From Prionace glauca (Eukaryota > Chordata > Chondrichthyes > Carcharhiniformes > Carcharhinidae), in the NCBI GenBank assembly GCA_037974335.1, contig CM075760.1, positions 46,396,138 through 46,460,137 on the forward strand: a stretch of DNA of 64,000 bases, given 5' to 3'. This document shows, one piece after another, positions 43,952 through 53,944 of the stretch; the first letter of the stretch is position 1; every line of letters begins with the position of its first letter. The notes below the pieces were generated by a model. It worked only from the letters and a program-made list of their open reading frames with translations. It had not been told where the DNA came from and did not search any database. The translations under genes and the position numbers were made by a program.

Positions 43952-43967
43952 CACTCATACAAAAACC
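43952..43967 (+). promoter_or_regulatory. Stranded half of the V7 recombination signal
   Basis: Seven spacer bases CACTCAT and a perfect nonamer ACAAAAACC lie directly beyond the LINE. With the 16 bases left beside V7 they restore a 23-base spacer. The V11 paralogue shows the undivided arrangement (GCCTCAT then GCCAAAACT). Confidence 0.92.
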
Positions 43968-44690
43968 GGTGTAAGTTCATCATCAATGGTTCTGTATAAA
44001 AAAGTGTTGCATCTTATCGACATATACAGAGAATTAAGCCCACAACACAGCCCGGTCTGAATTGTATTCCCTCGCTGAGGTTAACGATCGTCACTGTTGA
44101 GAAATGTGACATTTGGCGCTCAGATTACTCCCGGATCAAACTCAATTACTTTCTGATCCAATACACACAAACACGCAGATCTCCGGGGTGAATAACTTTA
44201 TCAATTTGTAGTCATCATCGTTCTGGATCAGGTACCTAGCTGTAAGGCGATTTCTAAAGTGATCTGTTGTGAAATTCAGCTCCAGTGTTGTCCCATTCTA
44301 AAGTCCCTTGAGTAGAAATAATGACTGAAATCTGTCCTTTCCCGGGACAAGAATAACTCCGGTGAAACCGTGTCTCAGTGTGGAGTTCCGTGACTACTTA
44401 TCCCATATTCATAAAACACCTCATTGTTATTTGTTGTCATGCTCTAGATGCATTCATTAATACATGTTCATCAGATCGTTGACAAAATATTTAATTTTCC
44501 ACATTAATTAGAAAGAAAAATCGATCCAAAGAAATATTTTCATAATGAGTTCGAAGGAAAACGAGTTAAACCCAGGAACATACAGAATGAGGGAAAATGT
44601 GAGAGAGAGAAAGAGGGAGGAAGTGTAGACACCCACAGCCAGGGACGGAATGTGATTGGTGAGTGTCAGCCCTATTAAACCTTTCACTCA
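43968..44690. other. V7 downstream flank, matching the V11 flank
   Basis: Parts such as 'gtcccattctaaagtcc' and 'cagaaataatgactga'-like text (44270-44330) match 49600-49830 downstream of V11. There is no gene. Confidence 0.55.
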
Positions 44691-44708
44691 CAGCGATTGG
44701 TCCACAGC

Positions 44709-44738
44709 TGACATCAGAGCTGAGACACCAGCCAATGG
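44709..44738 (+). promoter_or_regulatory. V8 promoter motifs
   Basis: A CRE-like TGACATCA (44709-44716) and CCAAT (44732-44736) lie about 150 bases before the V8 leader ATG. CRE sites are typical of TCR V promoters. Confidence 0.55.
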
Positions 44739-44868
44739 CAGCACTGATAACCGGCCCCCAGTTTCCCAATGATTGAAGCTGCCTCTGACCTGAGTTTACT
44801 CTGTGTTACAAGACTAGAAACAACAACACATTTTAAACAGTGTCGCCTTTTTCTTCCAGTCAGGATCC

Positions 44869-45306
44869 ATGTGTTTCCTGTGTGCTTTACTGATAATAAT
44901 GGTCATGTTGCCCGGTGGGTCTGAGCTCAAATCCTCAGTGTGCGTTTCATGGGTTATTTTTATTCACAGATTTCTCACACATTCTATATGTTGTTGCAGG
45001 AACCAGTGGCCAAGATTCAGTTTCCCAGGAGCCGCCTGAATTAACGGTTCAGGAAGGACAGACGGTAATATTGAACTGCAGTTACAAAACAACATCTACA
45101 GGCAATGCTCTTTTTTGGTACATCCTCTATCCTGGGGAAGCTCCGAGATATTTATTGAAGAAATATGGCACGAGTGGCGGAGAAAGGTCTCCAGATTTCC
45201 CTGACCGGTTTTCTGCTGATTTGGACCAAGTCAAGAAAACTGCTCCATTAAATATCACCGGGGTCCGTGTCTCTGACTCTGCCGTGTATCACTGTGCGCT
45301 GAGCCC
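44869..45306 (+). CDS. TCR alpha/delta V segment (V8)
   Basis: Leader exon 44869-44914 (MCFLCALLIIMVMLP) ends at donor GTGGGT, and V exon 45000-45306 follows acceptor 'ttgttgcag'. The intron is 85 bases. The mature start is GTSGQDSVSQEPPEL. Core Cys is in ILNCSYK and VYHCALSP, and Trp in LFWYILY. Framework 2 has WYILY instead of the usual WYRQ, and the end has YHC instead of YYC. The frame is intact, so it may still be used. It encodes a receptor variable domain. The V1 relic at 26183 belongs to the same family. Confidence 0.9.
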
Positions 45307-45345
45307 CACACTGTTACAGAGGCGCAGTCAGCCCGTACAAAAACC
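45307..45345 (+). promoter_or_regulatory. 23-bp recombination signal of V8
   Basis: Heptamer CACACTG (45307-45313), 23-base spacer, perfect nonamer ACAAAAACC (45337-45345). Confidence 0.88.
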
Positions 45346-45442
45346 AGCAAAGTCACTCTCACCTCCTCTCACTGAATCAGATCTGTGACCTGGTTCATGA
45401 ACTGTTAATATAACTAGAACATAATAAAAATACTAAATTGCC

Positions 45443-45713
45443 CGGATGCTTTATTTCTGCGATGCTGAATGTATCATTCTCTATAAAATCCGCCTTTATA
45501 GTAGTTTCCCGGGTTCCGAGCAGCACTTTAACTGGGAAATCTTGGTGAAACCATGGAGTATCTGCTGCAAACAAATAAATTCACTGGGAACACAGGGAGA
45601 TCCCCTGGGGGCCGTTTCTCAGCGGAGCTCAATGATACAACCCGCACCGTCCCGTTGAAAGTGTCTAAAACAGAGCTGACAGACTCCGGGGTGTATTATT
45701 GCGCACTGAGACC
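45443..45713 (+). pseudogene. TCR V pseudogene, inverted copy of the V5 exon (V9)
   Basis: The second half reads GRFSAELNDTTRTV and then KTELTDSGVYYCALRP, almost as in V5. The first half is decayed, with the Trp and first Cys lost and stops in frame. Its downstream flank to about 45850 also matches that of V5. It is on plus although the matching leader copy (46427-46770) is on minus, so one of the two has been inverted. Confidence 0.85.
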
Positions 45714-45752
45714 CACAGAGACACAGAGCTGGGCTGAACCTGTACAAAAACT
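45714..45752 (+). promoter_or_regulatory. 23-bp recombination signal of V9
   Basis: Heptamer CACAGAG (45714-45720), 23-base spacer, nonamer ACAAAAACT (45744-45752). It is the same as that of V5 in heptamer and nonamer. Confidence 0.85.
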
Positions 45753-46426
45753 GTCAGAGCCTCACTCAACATAACAGAGCGTTAGGCAAACATTGTGATC
45801 AGAATGAGTCTGAAACGGAACCTGAAATCCTAGTAAATTCTCAAACTATTAATTACAATAAATGGTTTATTACTAAAAATATATCACCAAAAAAAGCAAC
45901 GGGGCAGTTTAGGGAATGAATATGAGAATATTTATAGAATTTGATGACCCAAACTCTTTCGTCGTCATTGTAGAAAACAACCAGACAATTTGGACTCAGC
46001 AAAACATTTCAGTTAGTAATACGGTAGGTGCCATGGACCAGGTACCATTCCCTGAGGTGGCGCTAGATAACCAGAGATTCCCATTAGGTTGCTCCGTGAT
46101 GATACCTGACAAAGTCGGGCAGTTGTTTCCATTTCCTCCGGCAGTAACTCCTGCAGGAAACTCTCCTGTTGTTTTCACTTGTCATTCGGCTTATTGGAAG
46201 AATTTACAAGCAGATCATCAACCTGTGTGACCGGATAAGGAACACATCCTCTATATCCATGAAGTGGAGATGGATCCCAGAGTTTCTGGTCCAGAAGGCC
46301 TGTTTCTGTTCCACAGCTTCCGTAATTCACACATCGCCTCTTGCACTAAATGCGCTGTGGTTTATGGTGGTGTCAAGACGCGCAGATTTTGAAGTAAAGT
46401 TTATTAGTCACAAGTAAGGCTTAGAA

Positions 46427-46770
46427 ACGCAGGATAGAATGTAGTTTATGGCAAAGATGTGTAGCACAGAGTGGATCAGTTTGTGAACCTACCGGTTAAA
46501 AGTGCTGCCGCTGTGAGGAATAAATGCAGAGTAAAAGGAGACATGTTTGCAAAGAGCTTGCGGCGAATTTGACCAGAATGGGTTGAATCTGAAGTTTTTT
46601 TAGTCAAGAGCGGAAGAGATCGAGTCAGATCCCGGCCCCTGTTGATTGGTTTACTGCTGAAAATGTCATCAAATGACATCCAATCAGCTTCAAGTTTCTA
46701 TGTACTTCAATGCAACCAATGATCTCATCGTTCCTTTGTCTGCAATTCATCCTATTGGCGGAGAGAAGTG
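46427..46770 (-). pseudogene. Orphan V leader exon and promoter (copy of V5)
   Basis: On minus, MSPFTLHLFLTAAALL with its donor (GTAGGT) and the upstream promoter repeat 35755-36090 with few changes. No V exon in the same orientation follows. The nearest V exon, V9, points the other way. It is therefore a non-functional leader, unless spliced to a distant V on the minus strand. Confidence 0.85.
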
Positions 46771-46869
46771 AAATTTACATCCCTTCGATGTGTGCAGACA
46801 GCTTTATTAAGAATTCGAATCTTATCAGTATTGCTGTGGTTTCAAATTTTGTTACACAAATCTCGTTTA

Positions 46870-47180
46870 ACAGAACATAGAACCCTACAGTGCAGAAAGA
46901 AGCCCTTTGAATCTGCACCGAACACAATCCCACTCAAGCCCTACACCCTTATCCCTCCATATTATACCCACTACTCCCTCTAACCGACACATCCCTGGAC
47001 ACGAAGGGGCAATTTCTTAGTATGGCTAATCAACCTAACCCGCACATCTTTGGACTGTGGGAGGAAACCCACGCAGGCACTGTGCAAACTCCACACAGAC
47101 AGTGACCCAAGCCAGGAATCGAACTCAGGACCCGAGAGCTGTGAAGCAGCAGTGCTAACCACCGTACCGCCCCAAAAGCC
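46870..47180 (-). mobile_element. tRNA-headed SINE (HE1-like)
   Basis: On plus it starts with the reversed tail 'catagaaccctacagtg' and ends with the reversed tRNA head ('agcagtgctaaccacc'). About 310 bases long. The layout fits the common elasmobranch SINE with a CR1-like tail. Confidence 0.85.
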
Positions 47181-47229
47181 CTGGGACATTCAAAACAAGT
47201 ATAACAATTAATTGAGGAGGATTCAAACT

Positions 47230-47369
47230 GACGGTCGTATTAGTATCGTGCATGGGTCCACCTGAATTAAGTATATTATAATTATAAGATATTATATTAT
47301 ATTGTAATATCTTATAATTATAATATACTTAATTCAGGTGGACCTATGCACGATACTAATACGACTGTC
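47230..47369. repeat. Near-perfect 65-bp palindrome
   Basis: Arms 47230-47294 and 47305-47369 match at 63 of 65 positions around a 10-base loop. The inner part is AT-rich ('attataattataagat') and the outer part is mixed ('tagtatcgtgcatggg'). It could form a hairpin or cruciform and may be the relic of a palindromic mobile element. No coding content. Confidence 0.9.
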
Positions 47370-47399
47370 ATATTATATTGTAATATAATATTTTGCAGT

Positions 47400-47814
47400 A
47401 AGAATAAGGAACAGAAAGAAATACAGCAGCATAATCCTGCAACGAGATCCTTCAGTAATCTGAGAATTCACTGATCTCCGAAGAAGAGGCCATTTACCTT
47501 ACATCACCACCAGAGGGAGCTCCCTCGCCGCGTTTTTGTGTTTGCTGTATCAGGAACGGGTCCCAAAACACATGGAAATGTTAGAGAGACATAATCCAAG
47601 AGAACAGGATGAATTGCTGGATTACACAGAGAAATGATACAGAGCAGTACTGTAGGAGGAAATTGCTTTAATTGTTGGATTATACAGTGAAATATTACAG
47701 AACAGAAATCTAGGCAAACTGGATTAATTCCTGGATTACTCACGATGTGCCCAGAATAGTAATCCAGGAGAACTGGATTAATTGTTAAAATACATTGTAA
47801 TATCTTACAAATCA
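47400..47814. repeat. Diffuse tandem repeat, no gene
   Basis: From about 47590 to 47790 an imperfect 65-70 bp unit recurs about three times ('gattaattgttggatta', 'ctggattaattcctgg'). Before it nothing is recognisable. Confidence 0.5.
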
Positions 47815-48345
47815 GATAGAGATGCTAAATTTGCTGACAACTCAAAGATAGGTAGGAAAATAAGTGATGCAGTGGATGTAAGGAGACGATAAAGGGAAAT
47901 AAATAGATTATAATATCTAAATGATCACAACATTCTGAGGTACAGAGGGATTGGGCTGTCCTAGGGCAATATGTCGAAAGGAACTAATGTACAGGTACTG
48001 TAATTAATTACAAACATCAGAAAATGTTATCATTTACTGCGAAGTAGTCTATTGCACAATATAAAGAGTGTGATTTCATTGTACAGGGCATTGGTGAGAC
48101 CACCCCTGGGGTATTGTGCACAATACTTAACTCCTTATGTAAAGAAAGATCGTAACGCGTTACAGAACATTTGGAGTAGGGTTGCTACTGGGTACGTCTA
48201 TCTGCATAAGCGGAAAGAATCGTGATTTTTGGTTTATATCCATTTGAGTTTCAAAAATTCAGAGATAACATAATTGAAACCTTTAAAACGCTAAGGGGTA
48301 TTAACGGTGTGGGTGTGGAGATCATTGTTCCTCGTGTCCGTATTG
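47815..48345 (+). mobile_element. Old CR1-like LINE relic upstream of V11
   Basis: This is the copy of 38130-38540, with CR1-type text at 47820-47900 ('atttgctgacaactcaaag') and 48090-48330. It is part of the V7/V11 duplicon. Confidence 0.7.
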
Positions 48346-48643
48346 TAGCTGTACTGGATATTTCTGGGCTCTTATATATCTCAGCGTGGAAATGTCTGGG
48401 CTCTTGGCTCTCCAGCAGTTCAAATGTACTGTCCACGGGAGGGCGCCCTCTGATCGTTTATCAAACACCAGAGTGGCCTTCTTCAGAGAGCGACTATTTG
48501 CAGGTATAAAAATGGGCGGGGAAAATAAATCTCAGCCAGTTGCATTACACCTTGCTGATTCTTTCAATTTGTCACATTCTAGGTCTGGTACAGAGATCAT
48601 CGTTTCTATTCCTGGAGCTCAGACTGGAACGCGGGGGGTGAAA

Positions 48644-49413
48644 ATGTTCCTCATTCTGTTTATTGCACCGATCACAGGTCAGTGATTTTGATCACAGATT
48701 GAAAAGTATATTGCAAACCTTGTGTAATTTCCTTTGCTCAAATCTGTGTGACTATTGTCTTCCTCTGACTCCTAACCCACTACGACAGCTGTTTATTTTC
48801 AGAGATGAGAAATGGAGACTCAATGTCTCACTCAGGATCGGAGGGTGAAAATTCAGCAATACCCTGCAGTTACTCTGTGCCGAGTTCAGCTGTACAACAC
48901 GGCCTGTTCTGGTATCATAGAACCCTACAGTGTAGAAAGATGCCCTTCGGCCCATCGGGTCTGCACCGAACATAATGCCACCCAAGCCCTATCCCCTTAT
49001 CCCTACATATTATACCCATTAATCCCTCTAACTTACACTAAGGGGAAATTCAGCATGCCCAATCAACCTAACCTGCACATCTTTCAACTGGGGGAGGGAA
49101 CCGGAGCACCCGGACGAACCCCACGCAGACACGAGGAGAATGTGCAAACTCCGCACAGACAGCGAGCCGAGCCAGGAACTAAACCCAGGACCCTGGAGCT
49201 GTGAAGCAGCAGTGCTAACCACTGTGCTACCGTGCCGCCCTATCAGCGGTATCCACATCAAACTCCTCAGCATCTGGTCAAAAGGTTTCCCGCTATGGAT
49301 CCCGGCTTTGGACACTTCAGCGGGAATCTTAACCAGACACAACACACTTCTCATTTGTCCATGAAAGATTTGAAGATGATAAACAGCACCGTGTATGACT
49401 GTGCACCCAGACC
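48644..49413 (+). pseudogene. TCR V pseudogene interrupted by a SINE (V11)
   Basis: The leader (48644-48677, MFLILFIAPIT) keeps donor GTCAGT, but the start equivalent to V7's ATG has become ACG and only an inner ATG remains. The V exon starts at 48803 after acceptor 'tttattttcag'. Framework 1 shows a small deletion compared with V7 (MSHSGSEGENSAIPC). A SINE splits it at the WYRQ motif, with TATC on both sides. After the SINE it resumes with RYPHQTPQHLVK and ends VYDCAPRP, with the Tyr before Cys changed. It is clearly dead. Confidence 0.9.
48914..49243 (-). mobile_element. tRNA-headed SINE (HE1-like) inside V11
   Basis: Reversed tail 'atagaaccctacagtg' on the left and reversed tRNA head 'agtgctaaccactgtgc' on the right. 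The short repeat TATC(A) at both junctions is the probable target duplication. Confidence 0.88.
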
Positions 49414-49452
49414 CATAGCGAATGAGGCTCCCGCGGGCCTCATGCCAAAACT
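49414..49452 (+). promoter_or_regulatory. Degenerate 23-bp recombination signal of V11
   Basis: Heptamer CATAGCG (49414-49420), 23-base spacer and GCCAAAACT (49444-49452). It is the undivided counterpart of the V7 signal, but two heptamer changes make it weak. Confidence 0.75.
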
Positions 49453-49819
49453 GCTGCACGTCGGTAATCGAGGCTTCAGGATCAGGAAAAATAAATCTGA
49501 TATATGAAAATGCACCGAAAATGAAGAGGACAACACAGCCCTCGGCTGGACGATACACTCCCGCTGAATTCAGCCATTATCAGTGATGTGAAATGTCACA
49601 TTTGCCGTCGTATTATTCCCGATTCAAACCCAATCCTTCCCCAATCCCTTCCGCACAAATCTGCAGATTACCCCGGGTGACTAATTTCCTTAATCTGTAC
49701 CTAGAAAAATCTTAGCTGCCCATCTATCAGCCAACGCACTATAAAAGTGATCTATTTTCAAATGCAGCTTCAGGATTGTCCCATTTTAAAGTCCGTGGAG
49801 CAGAAATAATGACTGATTG

Positions 49820-50040
49820 AAATCAGGGTGTTACTATTTGAAAATGATATTCTTGCTATGGAGGGGTTACAGAGAAGATTTACGATGTTGATTCCTGGGA
49901 TGGCAGGTCTGTCATTTGAGGACAGAATAAATCCATTAGGGTTATATTCACTGAAGTTTCAAGGAGTGAGAGGGGATCTCATAGAAACTTATCAAATTCT
50001 GACAGGGTTAGACAGGGTACATTTGGAACCCTGTTCCCCG
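49820..50040 (+). mobile_element. CR1 LINE C-terminal fragment
   Basis: A frame with EGLQRRFTMLIPGMAGLSFED and GVRGDLIETYQILTGLDRV is the CR1 ORF2 C-terminal block. It lacks both ends and lies 180 bases before the V12 leader, so it may be part of the V12 upstream region. Confidence 0.75.
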
Positions 50041-50218
50041 GCTCTGAGTGTTTCCAACCATTGACAGCCAGCTCACCAGCCTGCCTATTCTCAATGTCAC
50101 TGGGAACATCAGGAAGTGAAGTGAAAACATCCTGAGACTCGCAGCAGATTACTGAGGGCGGGGTTTAGAACATGTCTTCAAAATCCCCAACTCCTCTTCC
50201 ACAGAGCAGACAGAGACA

Positions 50219-50681
50219 ATGCGGCTGCTCAGCATCTGGGTTGTGTGGGCAATATTTCTGACAGGTAAATGTGGACCAAACACATTTCAACTTTGTTTTT
50301 TACATTTTTGAAACATGGTGTAAAACAAAATGTTCTCCATTCGCCAGTCACACCTTTTTATATTTATTTTTCAGATCTGGTTTATGGAGATTCTGTCACT
50401 CAGTCGCCTTCCTCAGATGTTAGGACAGAAGGAGAAGCGGTAACTTTAAATTGTAAATATGATACTAAACAGAGCGGCTACTATCTATACTGGTACCGGC
50501 AGCACCCAGACTCACAGCCTGAGTTTATATTGAGGAAATACTCGGGAGGCAGTGAAGATAAAGCCGATTTTGCCAAACGCCGTTTCTCTGTTGAGCTCCA
50601 GACTGAGAATAAATTCACCAGTTTAACTGTCCGCGGTCTGAAGCTGGCTGACGCCGTCGTGTATTACTGCGCTTTCAGACT
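50219..50681 (+). CDS. TCR alpha/delta V segment (V12)
   Basis: Leader exon 50219-50264 (MRLLSIWVVWAIFLT) ends at donor GTAAAT, and V exon 50375-50681 follows acceptor 'tatttttcag'. The intron is 110 bases. The mature start is DLVYGDSVTQSPSSDV. Core Cys is in TLNCKYD, Trp in YLYWYRQHP and Cys in VYYCAFRL. A long CDR2 region (YSGGSEDKADFAKRR) is shared with V13. The frame and all key residues are intact, so it should be functional. It encodes a receptor variable domain and carries a 23-bp signal. Confidence 0.95.
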
Positions 50682-50720
50682 CACAGTGACAGAAAACAAG
50701 CTCAGCCCTGTACAAAAATT
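50682..50720 (+). promoter_or_regulatory. 23-bp recombination signal of V12
   Basis: Perfect heptamer CACAGTG (50682-50688), 23-base spacer, nonamer ACAAAAATT (50712-50720). Confidence 0.92.
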
Positions 50721-52240
50721 GTCCTTTTTACTGCAGAATGCAGCTGCTATCTGTTGTCGCTTGTGTAAAATCGCGGTCGGTGTAGCCACAATGCACAGAG
50801 AAAGGAAACCAAACCAACTTCGAATGAAACTGTTCCCAAGAGCAACGACATAAACAAACTGCCGATTTCAATCCGACAAACAAATCAGCTCAGAGTCATA
50901 TTTGAAGATACCGGTTCTAATCCCCGCCTTTAGTAATCTGTTCTCTGCCCTCAGGATGTTTTCGCCCCACTTCCGTCTGTGTCTCTGGTTCTTTGTGACC
51001 AGTAGGAGGTAATCTCGGGCTGACTCGGAAGAAAAGGGTCTGAGCCCCGCTACAGTCAGTGTCTTCACAGGGGTATGGCGACACTTTTAGAGGCTGGGGG
51101 AGGAGGAAGAGGTGGTCGGGGAATATAATCCTGGTCTGCAGATTACAATAAGAAAAATTGTTATTTCTGACAGGAGCCGCGTCAACCTTTTGTAAACATT
51201 CTGAAGCTCAGTGGGCACAAAATCTACTTGGGGTTGGTTTAAAGATCACTTTGCGAAATCTTTTCAATGTGTATAAATGTTCTCTGATTCGGCAACACAT
51301 TTTGTTTAATTAAACTGTGTGAGCAGGCCGCGGTCAAAGGCTCCAGAAAACTGGGAGGGGATATGGAGAGAGGGTTGTTTAATGTTAGAGTCACGGTAAA
51401 CACATTGAAAGGAAAAAAGTACAATAAAGTAATGAAATAGATTTATGAAAGTTGCTCTCATAAAACTGTACTCTGGAGTTAATTAATACCATTCCGCAAA
51501 TGTCCTTGACGTTGTTTTAGTTTTGAGGCTGCTGGTGACTCAGACTTACGAGGCGGAACTTTTGATTTTGTTTAGCAATGCGAGCGCTGTTTGGAACACC
51601 CAGTGTGGGATTTTCGTCCTGATTCTGTTACTTCTCTACTGGCTGTGTAGCTTAGAAATGCCGTATCAGAGAAAACATCTCCGTGATATTTCAAGGGACC
51701 GTTTTGTACCTTTTGTGAAAATCAGCAGAGATCTTGTCTTGTACGTTTGGAGACATTTTTCAGCCCTCAGCTAAGGAGAGAGTCTGGAGAATGTATCCAC
51801 ATGATAGATCCCATCCCTCCGAACAGAGGAGTTAGATGTGAGGCTCACTTCAACTGAGCGATTGGATGCAACCCTTTAACGTGTATTTAATAAACCAACC
51901 TTTTTGACATACACTAAATTTGGAAGTTTCACCTATTCACTTTCGTTGCATTTCCCCGCTCTGTTTGATCTGTCTCTATCACAGGAAAAATCTTAAATCA
52001 TCTTTCCAATTGACCCCCGTCTGAAACTCAGTCTGATTAATGACAGAGACTCAAATACTCTGAACATCTTCATCCACAATCAACACTTGCATTTCCTTCT
52101 TCAAACCGATTTCTTTCAGGTCAATTGAAGGTAAAAATGTCTCTTAGCTCAATTAGGATCAACCTAGCTGTGTTTACTCGCCTCGCTCTGAACAGCAGAG
52201 TGTATGGTCAATGTCTCAGTTCCCTGTAATCAACAATTGT
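50721..52240. other. Between V12 and V13; one unexplained small frame
   Basis: No V, exon or named repeat is evident. A plus frame at about 51523-51777 would encode about 83 residues with a hydrophobic run (IFVLILLLLYWL) after an acceptor-like 'gttgttttag'. It starts without ATG and I recognise no family; it may be chance. Confidence 0.3.
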
Positions 52241-52251
52241 GTTGAAGTCAA

Positions 52252-52269
52252 TGACGTCAGGCCAATCAG
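52252..52269 (+). promoter_or_regulatory. CRE and CCAAT motifs of the V13 promoter
   Basis: A perfect CRE, TGACGTCA (52252-52259), is followed at once by GCCAATCAG (52261-52269), about 155 bases before the V13 leader ATG. A second CCAAT lies near 52331. CRE-bearing promoters are known for mammalian TCR V genes. Confidence 0.7.
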
Positions 52270-52412
52270 ATCCAGTGATTTCAGCTCTTCCTGCCGTACG
52301 TCCTGTAGAAAGTGACATCAGACCAGCCTCAGCCAATGGTCTCAGCCTTGTCTTGTTCGCTATTCTGAGCTTTGGGAGCCACAAGAGTCCCTGGAATCCA
52401 GGAACAGCAGCA

Positions 52413-53422
52413 ATGCGGCGCTCGGTCCTCACTGTGATCTGGGTGACATTCATTGTCGGTAAGTTTCACTCTTTAAAAAGGAGTGTAACTTTTGGAGGAA
52501 TAAATTTGAAAAGCAGGGCGCTCCAGTTAATCAGACATCGGGCCTGCCTTAGAGCACTTGAGTCTTTGCTCTTGGATTTTCCTTACAGGAATATCGGCTG
52601 GCAAAACACACAGCTAGCCTGATACCAGAATTGGGAGATGGCATCTATCAGAATTCAATCTAAACATTAATTTATCTTCTGGCAGAAGATTAAAGAGTAA
52701 CCTGATTGATGTATTTATAATGATGAAGAGGTTCAGTACGGTGGACGGGGAAAGGATGATTCCATTCGGGGAGGATTCCAAATCGATATCCCATAAATCT
52801 GAGTGAAACGAAAAGATCAACTGGAAATTACAACGATTCTCCTTTCGAGGGAGTTCTGTAGAAAGTGACTCACATTAACAGAATGAACACTTGAAGAGAG
52901 GAATAAAGATACAGTTGGGATGGGGAAAGATTAGTCAGTGAGGGGGAAAGAGGCAGAGGCATTGAGATGGCGGATTCTTCTGGGGATTCTGAACGGGAAC
53001 GTAGATCAGTTGAAGCGAGTTTGATATTATTTAATGTCTATTTTTATGTTACACCGACTGTGAATTTTCACCCTCCGTTCAGCTGAATGTTTTTTATTTC
53101 TTTTACCCTGTTTTCCAGATCTGAGCAATGGAGATTCTGTTCCTCAGCAGGAATCCTCACTCACACGGACAGAGGGAGAAAGTGTCACTTTAAGCTGCAC
53201 CTATACCGACGATGCAGATTATTTATTCTGGTACCGTCAATACCCAGGCAGACAGCCCGAGTTTGCGGTCCGGAGACATACGGGCGGCAGTGCTGAACTG
53301 AAGGCGGATTTCGCTCAGACCCGGTTTTCTGATACAATCGAGAAATCAGAAAAGGTGTACCGATTGACCATCTCGGAGCTGCTGCTGTCTGACACCGCGG
53401 TCTATTACTGTGCACAGAATCT
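52413..53422 (+). CDS. TCR alpha/delta V segment (V13)
   Basis: Leader exon 52413-52458 (MRRSVLTVIWVTFIV) ends at donor GTAAGT, and V exon 53119-53422 follows acceptor 'ctgttttccag'. The mature start is DLSNGDSVPQQESSL. Core Cys is in TLSCTYT, Trp in YLFWYRQYP and Cys in VYYCAQNL. The V exon is open but has no early in-frame ATG, so a simple ORF scan misses it. The 660-base intron is the longest of the leader introns here and contains a CR1 relic at about 52600-52810. It shares the SGGS/TGGS...KADFA feature with V12. All key residues are intact. Confidence 0.95.
52600..52810 (+). mobile_element. CR1 LINE relic in the V13 leader intron
   Basis: Text 'gcctgataccagaattggg' and 'gagtaacctgattgatg' corresponds to CR1 C-terminal coding sequence. 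It is short and mutated. Confidence 0.5.
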
Positions 53423-53461
53423 CACAGTGATGAAAATTGGTGAAATCCTCGTACAAAAACT
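53423..53461 (+). promoter_or_regulatory. 23-bp recombination signal of V13
   Basis: Perfect heptamer CACAGTG (53423-53429), 23-base spacer, nonamer ACAAAAACT (53453-53461). Confidence 0.93.
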
Positions 53462-53944
53462 GCCGCAGGTTTCTGGGTCACAGCTGTTGTCTGCTGGGTG
53501 CCGGTTATAACAGCGGGTCTGACATTGACACGTGAATGTATTCCCGTGAACACAAACCCCGAGAACAATCCACATAAACACCTTTCAAAACCGCTCACAT
53601 CGAAGGCAGATTCCTGCTGATTCTGAGATTCGCTGTACGAGGGAAGAATTGGCTGCTGTTTATTTGGGGGGTCACTCGGCACTAACATTGAAAATACAAG
53701 CGAAGTATCATTCAATAGTGTAAACTGAAACCTGCCAGCTGAGGAAAACCCTAATAACTAACCGTAACTAAACACCTCTCATTTAAATTCATTTACAGAC
53801 TGAGAATTATTACCATGAGGAATGCAAAAGGATTGTTCCAGTCATGATTAGGAGCTGATAAACAATGATTAATATAATTAATGATTTCAAGCAGAAGAAT
53901 TGTTATGGCCTCATCAGTGGAACAGATGATATGAAAACAGGTTA
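53462..53944. other. V13 downstream flank, no gene seen
   Basis: Unannotated sequence between the signal and the duplicated 0.7-kb block. No exon or repeat was recognised. Confidence 0.4.

Noticed and set aside
51523-51774. An 83-codon frame with a hydrophobic run
   Set aside because: No ATG, no family and no neighbouring exon. It is kept only as a remark in the V12-V13 interval.
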